Assembly: GCA_938036435.1 (NCBI GenBank)
Contig: CALHPU010000058.1
Location: 1 to 46,762 of the forward strand
Direction of reading: 5' to 3'
Source: an uncultured Pirellulaceae bacterium
Lineage (GTDB): Bacteria; Planctomycetota; Planctomycetia; Pirellulales; Pirellulaceae
DNA length: 46,762 nt
Shown here: positions 16,628 through 25,924 of the stretch, piece by piece
Layout of the letters: every line of letters starts with the position of its first letter
How positions within the stretch are numbered: the stretch's first letter is position 1
Notes under the pieces: model-generated
Databases searched by the model: none
Told to the model about the DNA's origin: nothing
The model's input: only the letters and a program-made list of their open reading frames with translations
Program-made: the position numbers and the translations under genes

Positions 16628-18184
16628 CTATTCGTCGAGACTGCCCAAATAGGCTTCGGCAACATTTAGGTGGTTGGACATCTTTTCCGCATCCATTTTT
16701 TTGGCCATGCTGCACATCATCGCCCACCGCGGATTCTTTGCCAGATCATCGCTGTGGTTCGAAACCCAACGCCAATATAGTCCGTCCCAGATTTCGCTCC
16801 AGCGGCCCGGCTTGTAGTGGCTCATCTTGCGGATGTAGGCCGAACCAGAAAAATACGGCTTGGTTGTGATCAATCCTCCGTCCGCATGTTGGCTCATCGC
16901 ATAAGCGTTGGGCACCATCACCCAGTCATAGCTATCGATAAACATCTCCATGAACCAGCGGTAAATTTCATCAGGGTCGAACTCACACAAGAACATGAAC
17001 CCTCCCAGCACCATCAACCGCTCGATATGGTGGCAGTACCCCGTGTCCAAGATCCGACCGATTGTATCGTCAATCGGATCAATGCCCGTCGTACCGTCGT
17101 AGAAGGAGGCTGGAATAGCGCGATGGTGTTGCCAGTGGTTGGTTGTCCGCATCTCGACGCCAAGGTCCTCATAAGTGGCTCGAATAAACTCACGCCAGCC
17201 AATGATCTGACGCAAGAAACCTTCCAAGGACGCCAGCGGCACGTCGTGCTTACCTGCGTAAGCGACTGTTTCCTGGACGATCTGGTCCGGCGTTAGCAGA
17301 CCAGTGTTGAGCATCGGAGTCAGAACGCTGTGCCAGAGCCATGATTCGCCCTGGACAATTGCGTCTTCGTATGGACCGAAATTGTCAAAGCGCTTGCTCA
17401 GGAATTGCTTCAACCAACGTTTGGCGGCGGCATGAGATGTCGGGTAGTGCAACGTGTCGAGATTTCCCGGACTGTCAGGGAATGTGTCTTCCACATACTG
17501 CCGCGCTTCATCATCGATCGCATCGTGTTTGACTTTGGTGATTGCTGGAATCTCGTCCAGCATTTTCTTAGGAACCTTTTTGCGATTCTCAGCATCGAAA
17601 CTCCACTTGCCGCCTTCAGGTTGCCCGTCAGCATCAACAAGAATCCCCAACCGCTTTCTTTGAAACTTATAAAAGTCTGCCATGAACCAGCGTTTCTTGC
17701 CGGAACGATAGTCTTGATTCTCTACGGCTGTGTTAATGAACTGCGGCGTAGGCAGAATCTCAAGCTGCAAGTCCAACTGGTCGCAGAATCGCTCAAGACG
17801 TTTGCTGAGCATGAAATCCGTTGGATCGGCGACGATGACTCGTTGTGGGGTCGATGTCATTGTCCTCTTGATATGCTTCAGTTGCCGCAGCAGGAATTTC
17901 GGCTGTGGATCGTAATCTACGTAGAGCGTCTCCAACCCCTTGCCTTGGAGGTGCTCTTGATAGCGCTTCATCGTCGCACGATGCAGCCACAATTTCTGTT
18001 TGTGAAAATTGGCGGGGTAGCTAGTGTCGCCAAAAAACAGGCTCTCTTCAATGATGACGACACGACTTGGCCGCTGGTCTAAGCCCGGGTGGCTGAGGAA
18101 TAGTTGGTGCGGAAATACGAGCAGATTCAAGGTTTTGGCGGGTGATGGGGGTGTTGGCGGCGATGGCTGCGTTGATCTTCGCAA
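16628..18184 (-). CDS. photolyase/cryptochrome-related protein (FeS-BCP/CryPro type, without the Fe-S cysteines)
   Basis: A 518-residue protein matching the 'deoxyribodipyrimidine photolyase-related' family: an N-terminal Rossmann domain (NLLVFPHQLF, IIEESLFFGD) and a C-terminal FAD-binding helical domain with TGYCHHIERLMVLGGFM, YDWVMVPNAYAMSQHADGG and PYFSGSAYIRKMSHY. Known members such as PhrB repair (6-4) photoproducts and hold a 4Fe-4S cluster with Cys before the YxHHIxRLM motif and a CxxC...C set after the RMSxY motif. Here that region reads KMSHYKPGRWSEIWDGLYW with no Cys; the four Cys in the protein are elsewhere. A clusterless photolyase or photoreceptor is inferred. The frame begins with TTG. 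Confidence 0.85.
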   Translation of the reverse strand: MRRSTQPSPPTPPSPAKTLNLLVFPHQLFLSHPGLDQRPSRVVIIEESLFFGDTSYPANFHKQKLWLHRATMKRYQEHLQGKGLETLYVDYDPQPKFLLRQLKHIKRTMTSTPQRVIVADPTDFMLSKRLERFCDQLDLQLEILPTPQFINTAVENQDYRSGKKRWFMADFYKFQRKRLGILVDADGQPEGGKWSFDAENRKKVPKKMLDEIPAITKVKHDAIDDEARQYVEDTFPDSPGNLDTLHYPTSHAAAKRWLKQFLSKRFDNFGPYEDAIVQGESWLWHSVLTPMLNTGLLTPDQIVQETVAYAGKHDVPLASLEGFLRQIIGWREFIRATYEDLGVEMRTTNHWQHHRAIPASFYDGTTGIDPIDDTIGRILDTGYCHHIERLMVLGGFMFLCEFDPDEIYRWFMEMFIDSYDWVMVPNAYAMSQHADGGLITTKPYFSGSAYIRKMSHYKPGRWSEIWDGLYWRWVSNHSDDLAKNPRWAMMCSMAKKMDAEKMSNHLNVAEAYLGSLDE

Positions 18185-18247
18185 TGCGGTAACGCTTTAA
18201 CCTTTCCGCAAAACACACTCCATGTTAACCGTTGTGGCGGACTCTGC

Positions 18248-19957
18248 CTAATTCATTGCCACCGCATCGCTGCTTGGATCGTATCGGTCGAACAACCGGA
18301 CCAACAAGCAAATAATCCCAGTTGCGATGCCCAAGACAAGCGCCGTGCATCCTCCCACCAGCAGCGTCGTTGCAACAGTCGCTGGCGACACACTTCCAAA
18401 AACGAATACGTTTTCTGCTAAATACTTACAAGCAAGCGCCCATAAAAACACTAATGCTGCTCCTGCTCCCCAAGTGAGCCCTTTTCCGGTGAAAGTCAAA
18501 ATAGTTCTCAAGAACACATCGACTCCTTCTTTGTTGCGGCGGTAGGGGTACAACATGAAGATCAGGTTCTCGAATGACATAATCAACAAATTCATGGGAA
18601 TAAACGCAAGCCAACAAACCAACAAACATCCGGCTGAGGCGACACCAAACATCCCGCTGATAAGAAAAACAATGGCTTGAAATACAGAACACATTGTCAC
18701 CGGCACGACTAACTGCCCTAACACAATATTCATTGGAGAGATTGGAAGAGTCTTAAGAACCGAAAGACGATCGACATCGCGTCGAAAGTCCAGCATCAAT
18801 GCCGCCGGCAAAAGTAAATAGGAGTAAAACGCAACACTTGCAATAAGAAACAGTGGTGATGCACCAGTGCGTGTATTTGAGAAAAGCGGAATACAACACA
18901 AGATCACTGGCAGAAGAAAACTAAAAAAGATCGATGAACGATAGTGCCAAGCACCCAAGAATTGACGCCATGCAATCGAACCGACCCCGCCCAAGCGATA
19001 CGGAACCGAAACAACACGATTCTTCGCGTTCGAGAATGTGGTTTTCGCAGACGCCGACGATCGAGCACGCCTTAGCATCTGTCGTTCCAGCTGTTGGCGA
19101 TTACCGACCATCCATCGATCAGCGTTCAACGCCGCCCAGAACGACCCGGCGGTCAAAGCAAACCCTGAGAGCATGTTCGTAGCGAGCGTCATGTCGAGTG
19201 ATTTTGTCAGCATGATATCGCTGAAGAATCTAAACGGCCCGGCAACCACGGCACCGATTCCAGAGTGTGTTAGTTCACCAGCGGCATAGGCGATCGCCAG
19301 CAAGAATTTCCAAGCGGCAGGGCTGGCGAGCATTTCCGCCGCATCCGGTTGACCGGCCACTTTTGCGCAACAAATCACCAGAACCGAAGCAATTCCGACG
19401 CCAGCGAGAATGCGGGCAACCAAACTCGCACGTTTTCCGCCACCATAGATCACCACCTCGATGACCGTTTTTGCAAATTCGCAGAACGCAAGTCCTAGCA
19501 TGCAACCAACGAAACCCACAATTAAATAGTTGAGGTCTGGAATCATGACCAGAACAAAACAAGCGGCTTTTAACAACACTGAGTAACCTGTCGTCAGCAA
19601 TCGATAGCTGACCAGCTCTCGGCGCTCGATCGGAGCCGACTGAAGCAATTGCTTTTCACAAGGCGTCCACTCGAACGGCTCGACCGGTTTGCGAAAGATC
19701 ACTTTAGCAACCTGCCAAAGGGTAAACCCCATCATGCCAAGCGCAATCCGCTCGGAGAGCAACGATGGATCCGCTGGCTGACGCAGAAACACGCTGGCAA
19801 GAATCTGAGATAGCCAGACAAAAGCCAATCCGAAAGCAATAAGCGTCACAAGCCATCGCTTGGGTGCGAATAAACGCGATCCGATACCTTTCATCTTCGC
19901 AGCAGCGCGGTGCCACAGCAGACGATGCAATGCAGGATGGGTAATTCGAGAGTTCAT
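18248..19957 (-). CDS. ABC exporter membrane protein (putative ABC_export family)
   Basis: A 569-residue polytopic protein with about 12 hydrophobic segments in two groups around a soluble stretch (~285-320) rich in Arg/Ser. The N-terminal region, ending in EPFEWTPCEKQLLQSAPIERRELVSYRLL, resembles the putative ABC exporter family in which this loop follows the first helices. It lies 51 bp downstream of an ABC ATPase gene on the same strand, so the two should form one exporter in the inner membrane. The substrate cannot be read from sequence. No periplasmic adaptor or solute-binding gene is nearby. Confidence 0.8.
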   Translation of the reverse strand: MNSRITHPALHRLLWHRAAAKMKGIGSRLFAPKRWLVTLIAFGLAFVWLSQILASVFLRQPADPSLLSERIALGMMGFTLWQVAKVIFRKPVEPFEWTPCEKQLLQSAPIERRELVSYRLLTTGYSVLLKAACFVLVMIPDLNYLIVGFVGCMLGLAFCEFAKTVIEVVIYGGGKRASLVARILAGVGIASVLVICCAKVAGQPDAAEMLASPAAWKFLLAIAYAAGELTHSGIGAVVAGPFRFFSDIMLTKSLDMTLATNMLSGFALTAGSFWAALNADRWMVGNRQQLERQMLRRARSSASAKTTFSNAKNRVVSVPYRLGGVGSIAWRQFLGAWHYRSSIFFSFLLPVILCCIPLFSNTRTGASPLFLIASVAFYSYLLLPAALMLDFRRDVDRLSVLKTLPISPMNIVLGQLVVPVTMCSVFQAIVFLISGMFGVASAGCLLVCWLAFIPMNLLIMSFENLIFMLYPYRRNKEGVDVFLRTILTFTGKGLTWGAGAALVFLWALACKYLAENVFVFGSVSPATVATTLLVGGCTALVLGIATGIICLLVRLFDRYDPSSDAVAMN

Positions 19958-20008
19958 ATAAGTATCCGCGTGGAGACCGCTGGACCTGTTGCTGGCAAGG
20001 GAGCCAAA

Positions 20009-20848
20009 CTAGTTGAGAGCGCTAAAGTAAATTTCTTCAAGTGACCGTTGAGGCGAATTTGACGCCCCCTCAAAGGGAGTATTTCCGAACCGAAGCTTCA
20101 ATTGCTCTAGCGTGCCGTAAAACTTGTTACGACCTTCATCAAGAATCAAGATATCACTGCAGATGTCTTCTACCATCGCCAACAAGTGAGAGCTGATAAT
20201 GACTGCGACGCCAGTTTCTGCTTGGCGAGTAACGCTCTGTTTGAGCATGCGAATACCGTAAGGATCAAGTCCCGTCATCGGCTCGTCCAACAACATGGCT
20301 TTTGGCGATTGAAGCCATGCACAGCAGATCGCAAGTTTTTGCCGCATCCCACGCGAAAGATCTTTGGCCGGACTATCGCGTTTTGACTCAAGTTCGAAGT
20401 CCGAGAGTAATTCTGCAATCCGAGCTCCCGGAGATTGAATCTGGTAGACACTGGCAACGAATTGCAGATGCTGCTCTACAGTCAAATCGTGGAACAACTC
20501 TGGATCATCAGGCACGTATGCCGTGCGATATTTCGCATCGACTGGATTATCTGCGACGTCAAATCCATCAATCTCAATCGTCCCGCCACTGATTGAAAGG
20601 ATACCGGCGATCGACTTCAGGGTAGACGTCTTTCCGGCACCATTGCGTCCCACCAACCCAAGCACTTGCCCCGGTTGCACTTCCATGGAAAGCTGAGAAA
20701 CGGCAATGGCAACACCCGAGTTACCTTCATAGCACTTTGAAAATTGATTTAACGAAATCAAGAGAGCGTCCTGTCTTTTAAATAAATTCGCCGCGCGCGA
20801 CCGTGGATGCGATGCCAGCGCGTGTGTAAATGGCAGTTGAAAGAACAT
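20009..20848 (-). CDS. ABC transporter ATP-binding protein
   Basis: 279 residues as an ATG frame. Walker A GLVGRNGAGKTS (~65-76), signature LSRGMRQKLA, Walker B AMLLDEPMTGLDP and the H-loop SSHLL are all intact, so it should hydrolyse ATP to power the membrane partner encoded at 18248-19957. The ABC domain proper begins at LISLNQFSKCYEG; the preceding ~30 residues (MFFQLPFTHALASHPRSR...) are not typical, and a TTG at 20759-20761 giving a ~250-residue protein is the better start on family grounds. The type is the CcmA/YhaQ-like exporter ATPase group. Confidence 0.9.
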   Translation of the reverse strand: MFFQLPFTHALASHPRSRAANLFKRQDALLISLNQFSKCYEGNSGVAIAVSQLSMEVQPGQVLGLVGRNGAGKTSTLKSIAGILSISGGTIEIDGFDVADNPVDAKYRTAYVPDDPELFHDLTVEQHLQFVASVYQIQSPGARIAELLSDFELESKRDSPAKDLSRGMRQKLAICCAWLQSPKAMLLDEPMTGLDPYGIRMLKQSVTRQAETGVAVIISSHLLAMVEDICSDILILDEGRNKFYGTLEQLKLRFGNTPFEGASNSPQRSLEEIYFSALN

Positions 20849-21279
20849 AGGTCAGCGGCAATGCGAAGGCGGACACTACCGTGAATTCTGATTGAAAAAC
20901 CGCACCGCTATGAACGCAGGTTCACATTACAAGTTAAAAGGTAGGGCTATTAAGGTTTGTAGCGAATGGAACTTTAAACTTTGCTTTTTCTATAGATTGC
21001 TCACATCGTTTTGGTAGAAGCGTTTAATTCGATTTTTATCATTCAAAAACCGATTCAACACTCACGATCGATAGACCTTAGCAAAAAACACTCATTGTTA
21101 AGAAAATTAATCTTAATTGTTCAGCACCAAGACAAAGCATGTGCTTGCGTTCGTCGAAATCTCTTGCATGGATGGCTGCAATCAACCACGACGCAATGGC
21201 TTTCGCCTACAGTCCGATGCTGATGCACCAGTTAGCACCTCAAGCGAAGGCCAAATAACTAGATACGGAGATTAAGTTC
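20849..21279. other. AT-rich upstream region of the porin gene
   Basis: About 430 bp between divergent genes with no credible reading frame. It is notably AT-rich (around 20930-21120) compared with surroundings, as expected for a promoter region of a strongly expressed gene. A GGAG purine box lies roughly 10 bases before the porin ATG. I cannot assign -35/-10 boxes with confidence. Confidence 0.45.
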
Positions 21280-22452
21280 ATGAGTCGCTTAACGACACAA
21301 ATTAAACTTGCACTCGGCGTTGCCGGGGCAATCTTGGTTGGCAATACAGCCAGCGCCCAAGAGTATTTCGATTATTACCCAGAGCAAGCCTACCAACAGC
21401 CAGTCGAAGCTGCACCAGCAGAAGACGCGGGGCCATGGTCTTTGTTCAAGAACGAGAACTTTACTATCGGCGGATGGTTCCAAGGTGGTTACCACAGCGA
21501 GAGTAACGATCTGTTCAACAACCAACCTGACAATTTCAACCTTCACCAAGCTTACTTCTACGCTGAGAAGGTAGCCGAGTCTAGAGACGGACGACTTGGG
21601 TATGGTTTCCGCGTTGATGGTATTTACGGAATTGATGCTGGCGATACTCAGTCGTTCGGTAACAACTTCGGAACATTTGACTTCGCTGATTCGTTCAACC
21701 GCGGTGGCGGAAATGGCTGGGCCATTCCACAGCTGTATGGTGAAGTTGCAGGTGAAGACTGGTCGGTTAAGATTGGTCACTTCTACACGCTAGTGGGTTA
21801 CGAAGTAGTGACAGCTCCTGACAACTTCTTCTACTCTCACGCAATCACGCAGTACAACAGTGAGCCCTTCACTCACACCGGTGCTGTCGGTACGTTCAAC
21901 GTAAGCGATGACACGACCATCTACGCAGGTTGGACTGCTGGTTGGGATACAGGCTTTGACCAATTTGGCAGCGGAAGCAACTTCCTTGGTGGTTTCAGCA
22001 CATCTCTTTCTGACCGAACAGTATTGACTTACATCACCACCATTGGAGACTTCGGTGCCCGCGGATCAGATGCATACGGCCACAGTGTTGTGTTCGACAC
22101 TGCTGTAACTGATCGCTTTAACTGGGTTGTTCAGTCAGACTTGCTACGAGTTGACTCTACAGGTGAAGACAACGTTGGTATCAACCAGTACTTCCTGTAC
22201 GACATCAACGATCGACTCGCTGCTGGTGTTCGCATGGAATGGTGGAAGGGTGATTCCCTCACAGGATACGCACCTCACGGTGGCGTACTTCCAGCCGGAG
22301 GCGGTTCTCACTCGTACTACGACGTTACCGTCGGTTTGAACATCAAGCCTTCACAGAACCTCATCATTCGACCTGAGTACCGATATGACTGGTCTCCAGC
22401 TCTCGGATACGAAGAAGGTTACGTTGGTGTAGACGTCATCGCTCTGTTCTAG
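21280..22452 (+). CDS. outer membrane porin, BBP2 (OmpL-like) family
   Basis: 390 residues with a signal peptide ending NTASAQ (~26), then an acidic/Pro linker and a long beta-barrel beginning FTIGGWFQGGYHSESNDLFN. Family-typical features are NLHQAYFYAEK, GYGFRVDGIYGIDAGDTQSFG and the repeated pattern of aromatic-edged strands, ending in IRPEYRYDWSP and YVGVDVIALF with C-terminal Phe, the barrel-assembly signal. It would allow small solutes across the outer membrane. Codon choice is strongly biased (frequent AAC, TTC, GGT, CGT-type codons), and a strong terminator follows directly, so high expression is likely. Confidence 0.9.
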   Translation: MSRLTTQIKLALGVAGAILVGNTASAQEYFDYYPEQAYQQPVEAAPAEDAGPWSLFKNENFTIGGWFQGGYHSESNDLFNNQPDNFNLHQAYFYAEKVAESRDGRLGYGFRVDGIYGIDAGDTQSFGNNFGTFDFADSFNRGGGNGWAIPQLYGEVAGEDWSVKIGHFYTLVGYEVVTAPDNFFYSHAITQYNSEPFTHTGAVGTFNVSDDTTIYAGWTAGWDTGFDQFGSGSNFLGGFSTSLSDRTVLTYITTIGDFGARGSDAYGHSVVFDTAVTDRFNWVVQSDLLRVDSTGEDNVGINQYFLYDINDRLAAGVRMEWWKGDSLTGYAPHGGVLPAGGGSHSYYDVTVGLNIKPSQNLIIRPEYRYDWSPALGYEEGYVGVDVIALF

Positions 22453-22535
22453 TTTCGAACGGGCTAGGTAAGGGGTCAGATTTTCAACTCTGCAACTCCT
22501 CTTATAGATCCCGCCAAGTCAACGAGTGATTTAAG

Positions 22536-22567
22536 AAACGGTGCTTCCTTTGGAGGCACCGTTTTTT
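22536..22567 (+). terminator. intrinsic terminator after the porin gene
   Basis: A 13-bp stem (22536-22548 with 22552-22564, one G-T pair), a three-base loop and a run of T residues. It lies 84 bp after the porin stop. Confidence 0.9.
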
Positions 22568-23096
22568 CGTGCTTATTCTTTCACGATTATCCCGTTACGT
22601 GTACATTCGTTGACGGTTTCACATGAACGCAGATCTACGTAGCTGGCATCAAGGGCTCTGACACAAGTGCTTGTAACTGCGTCAAAATAGCCAAACCGGG
22701 TGACGGCCAGCGAACCCTAGCTTACATATAACCGAGGACCTTCTCGCGAAAGAGTAAACATAGTGAAACGCAATTTTTGAATTCACAGATGCTGGCTGCG
22801 AGCCGCTTGGTGAGCGATTGGAACTATGAGCCGTTTTACATAATGAGCAAAGCTTGAATCTCGAGGGTTTGCAGAGAAGATTGAAACTGAGAATTGCCGA
22901 TACCGATTAAATCCGAGAACTTGCGCCCATTAGGGCCCGTTTTGCGGAGCGTTTGGTAGTTAAAGTAACCGTAGGCTACCCATCTTGAGCCTGTTACAAT
23001 TTTGCAGTTACACGCTAACTTGAATCAATGCTAGCCAGCAAAAAACTCCGAGCGTAAAATAATCTCCCAGCATGACTGATCTTCCTAATTGCCTAC
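22568..23096. other. intergenic stretch without recognised gene
   Basis: About 530 bp with no long frame on either strand, no tRNA and no clear hairpin apart from the terminator that precedes it. It presumably contains the promoter of the DUF1573 gene. Confidence 0.4.
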
Positions 23097-23105
23097 TTGA
23101 GTGAA

Positions 23106-24119
23106 ATGCGACCATTTTTCAACAATCTATCGTTGCTTGCCTTGGCGGTGATTCTTGGATTCACTTTCCAGAGTACAACCGTAGCTCAACAATGGGCTCG
23201 GTCAATGTTCAAAACGCTTAGCCATGATTTCGGCAATGTGCCCAAAGGCAAGCGGCCTGAATTTCGTTTCGAGATCGAAAATAAATTCAAAGAAGACATT
23301 CGCATTCGCAATGTGGTTTCTAGCTGTGGCTGCACATCCGCCTCAGTAACGAAGAACTTGCTCAGAAGCTGGGAGAAGGCTGACGTCGTTTGCCTTTTCA
23401 ACAGCCACGCGTTCGACGGTTTCAAACAGGCAACCGTCACGGTTCAATTCGACCAGCCATTTGTCGGCGAGGTACAACTGACCGTCAAAGGAAACATCGT
23501 CCGAACTAGCCAACTGAATCTGACGCCTGAAGAGATTGACTTCGGACAGATCACCGGTACAGAGTTTCCCGAGCGCGTTATAAAACTTGAACGATTGGGC
23601 AACCCGTCATTTCGAATTGTAGATGTTAAAAGCACCTTCCCGCATATCAAGGTGAAACTTAAAGAAACGGCTCGCAACGCGTCTTTGGTTAATTATGAAA
23701 TGCGAACGCAACTGAAGTCCACGGTTCCCGCCGGGATTAGTGAAGGCGAACTGTTCGTCGTTGTCGAAGAGAATAACGCTAGACGACAAGTTCCCATTCC
23801 CTTCAACGCCAAAGTCGTATCGTTAAAGATCAGCCCCGAGATCCTCACACTGTCCAACGTAAAACCGGGCGAGGAAGTCAAGAAGACAATTATTCTTCAG
23901 GCTGCCACGGCGTTCGATATCGTGGATGTGAAATGTAAGACACAGGCGTTCCGTGTTCGCCAGAAGAAAAAAGGCAAACGCAAAGTGCATATGATCGAAG
24001 TGATCTACAAGGGTGAAGAGACCGCTGGCAACCACGAATGTGACCTGAGCTTCTACACGGACCTCAACGAAGGTGTTTCAGGCGTTGTCAAAGCAATCGT
24101 TAGTGTTTCAGACGACTAA
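23106..24119 (+). CDS. DUF1573 domain-containing secreted protein
   Basis: About 337 residues from the ATG at 23106; a TTG three codons earlier (23097) is less likely. A signal peptide ends in QSTTVAQ. The first domain has the DUF1573 landmark HDFGNVPKG...FEIENKF...VVSSCGCTSASV, an immunoglobulin-like beta fold with a CxC pair. The rest (~130-337) contains further Ig-like repeats, including LNLTPEEIDFGQI and the similar SPEILTLSNVKPGEEV. This family is common in secreted or surface proteins of planctomycetes and Bacteroidetes and has no established activity. It ends convergently with the CPXCG gene. Confidence 0.82.
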   Translation: MRPFFNNLSLLALAVILGFTFQSTTVAQQWARSMFKTLSHDFGNVPKGKRPEFRFEIENKFKEDIRIRNVVSSCGCTSASVTKNLLRSWEKADVVCLFNSHAFDGFKQATVTVQFDQPFVGEVQLTVKGNIVRTSQLNLTPEEIDFGQITGTEFPERVIKLERLGNPSFRIVDVKSTFPHIKVKLKETARNASLVNYEMRTQLKSTVPAGISEGELFVVVEENNARRQVPIPFNAKVVSLKISPEILTLSNVKPGEEVKKTIILQAATAFDIVDVKCKTQAFRVRQKKKGKRKVHMIEVIYKGEETAGNHECDLSFYTDLNEGVSGVVKAIVSVSDD

Positions 24120-24142
24120 TTCGCCCAACTCGATTCCGCACG

Positions 24143-24373
24143 CTACTCTAGATGACTGCGTACATTTATAAACCCGTCCTGATCAATCTCCACATAGATC
24201 ACGTTTGGACAGCAACAAACCGGACAGTCCTCGACGTACTGCTGGTCTCGCCCCTCACTGTTGTCCACCGGAACGACGATGTCCTCGCCGCAGGAACCGC
24301 AAACGTAGGAAGCTTCATCGTTGAGCTCCATCATCGAATCGTCGATATCATCTAGGTCGTCATACATGGCCAA
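24143..24373 (-). CDS. CPXCG-motif cysteine-rich small protein
   Basis: 76 residues. The acidic N-terminus (MAMYDDLDDIDDSMMEL) precedes two zinc-ligand knuckles: YVCGSCGEDIVVPVDNSEG and DQQYVEDCPVCCCPNVIYV. The spacing and the QQYVEDCPVC stretch match the small CPXCG family, in which the first knuckle is usually CPYCGE; here it is CGSCGE, keeping both Cys. It likely binds one zinc. Its cellular role is unknown. It lies just downstream of the sigma factor gene on the same strand, but a terminator separates them. Confidence 0.85.
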   Translation of the reverse strand: MAMYDDLDDIDDSMMELNDEASYVCGSCGEDIVVPVDNSEGRDQQYVEDCPVCCCPNVIYVEIDQDGFINVRSHLE

Positions 24374-24464
24374 GATATTAGCAGAGTGAAATTGGTTAGG
24401 CGATGACCCTTTTTCAACAGTCCGCTATTCTTGGATCGCATCGGTTTCCTACATGCCATCAAAT

Positions 24465-24498
24465 AAACGAGGGCCTCAACAATTTGAGACCCTCGTTT
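24465..24498 (-). terminator. intrinsic terminator after the sigma factor gene
   Basis: Arms 24465-24477 and 24486-24498 pair over 12 of 13 positions around an 8-base loop. On the minus strand the stem ends in GTTTATTTG. It lies 56 bp past the sigma factor stop. Confidence 0.8.
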
Positions 24499-24553
24499 GG
24501 TAGTTTTAGGTTCCTGAAGAAGCCAACGGCATCAGCCCGTGCGACTTACACCG

Positions 24554-25480
24554 CTAGAACGGCATTGTCATTTCCATGTCGTACGGATCTCGAAGCCCTT
24601 CACCCAACCTCTTGAGTGCTTCAGTTTCGATCTGCCGCACGCGCTCACGAGTAAGACCCAACTTCTCTCCGATCTCTTTGAGCGTGTGAGGCTCCGTATT
24701 CTCGAGGCCAAATCGCATTTTCAAAACGCTGGCCTCGCGGTCGTCCAAGTCTCCCAGCATTGACTTAACGTGCCGCAAAACATCGTTCTCAAGTAATGCA
24801 TCCGCGGGATTGCGGGTGCGGTCGTCGGTCACCATCTCACTCAAAGACCAACCCGAATCGCTTTGATCGGTCTGAGGAGTCGAATTATAGATTTGAATGG
24901 CCTTCTTGATGATCGGCAGCTTCCGTTTGGGAAGGCCTAACAGCCGCGCCACCTCTTCAGGCGTTGGGTTACGACGCAGTTCGTCGGAAAGCCGAATCGA
25001 TGCTCGCCGCCATTTCGACAACAGCTCCACCATATAAGCCGGAATTCGAATCGTCTTGGCACTGTTGATCAATGAACGTTTGATCGATTGCTTGATCCAG
25101 TAACTGGCGTAGGTGCTGAAGCGCGTTCCAACATCAGGATCAAACCCTTCAACCGCTCGCAACAGACCGAGGTTACCCTCTTCAATGAGATCCTGCAGGC
25201 CGAGGCCCTTGCCGGTGTAGCCCCGAGAGATGTTGACCACCAATCGAAGGTTGGCACGCACCATGCGATCTCGAGCACGAACATCGCCTTGGGCAATCGC
25301 CCGCGCTAGGTCCTTCTCTTCTTTAGCGCTCAGAAGGGCAGTCTCGTTGATCTCACGCAGATACGTCTCAAGCGGGCTCTGTAAACTGGATGAAGAAGTA
25401 CGTTTCTTCCGCGCCTTCTTGATCTCCTCTAATTCTGATGCGACCTCAACGGCATCGCTTGTTTCGTTTTCTCTGAGCAT
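24554..25480 (-). CDS. RNA polymerase sigma-70 factor, group 2 (RpoD/SigA-like)
   Basis: 308 residues. After a charged N-terminal extension (~1-32), region 1.2 is SPLETYLREINETALLSAKEEKDLARAI. Region 2 follows with RMVRANLRLVVNISRGYTGKGLGLQDL and STYASYWIKQSIKRSL, giving -10 recognition and melting. Region 3 is recognisable (PTPEEVARLLGL), and region 4 has LKEIGEKLGLTRERVRQIE, the -35 helix-turn-helix. Region 1.1 is missing and the length is well below a primary sigma, so it is a group 2 alternative factor acting on primary-type promoters. The frame starts MLRENETSD. It is transcribed alone and has its own terminator. Confidence 0.92.
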   Translation of the reverse strand: MLRENETSDAVEVASELEEIKKARKKRTSSSSLQSPLETYLREINETALLSAKEEKDLARAIAQGDVRARDRMVRANLRLVVNISRGYTGKGLGLQDLIEEGNLGLLRAVEGFDPDVGTRFSTYASYWIKQSIKRSLINSAKTIRIPAYMVELLSKWRRASIRLSDELRRNPTPEEVARLLGLPKRKLPIIKKAIQIYNSTPQTDQSDSGWSLSEMVTDDRTRNPADALLENDVLRHVKSMLGDLDDREASVLKMRFGLENTEPHTLKEIGEKLGLTRERVRQIETEALKRLGEGLRDPYDMEMTMPF

Positions 25481-25924
25481 GTTTATAACTTTGGAGCGGG
25501 AGGAGTTGAATGGATGTACACCGAGTATCGTCGACGGTCACGTAAGGTCTACAGCCTTGGCAAGCTTTACCGATTTGCAAGGAAGCTAACGATTGTTCCA
25601 CTTACGGAGTCGCGGCAATTGTTACCGATTTCGATTCTGCGACGACGGCACTTACCGAAATCACGGCTAAAAATGCGGCAAGTGATTGCCTGTAGCAAAC
25701 CTCTCTAACGATTAATCCGGTTGTAGTTGGATGTTCAGCACTACGCGTCGGCGATGCGCTCTAGTAACCTTGCGCTTAGATAGAAATCTTAGCGCGATGG
25801 AGCGGCTACCTTTGTTAGAAATCGGAAAGTGATAGCACTTTCTGAAGGCGCGCAGGTGAAGAGAAGGTTAAGCGTGTTGGTCGGCTGCGCCCGGATGTAG
25901 GGAAAGCGAGCGCCTTTCAATTGG
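25481..25924. other. intergenic between sigma factor and zinc-ribbon genes
   Basis: About 440 bp upstream of the sigma factor (minus) and after the end of the next minus-strand gene. It has a small hairpin (25825-25831/25836-25842, 7-bp stem, 4-base loop) with no T-run. I see no gene. Confidence 0.4.

Noticed and set aside
17405..18082. 225-codon plus-strand frame
   Set aside because: Antisense to the photolyase-related gene and without recognisable features.
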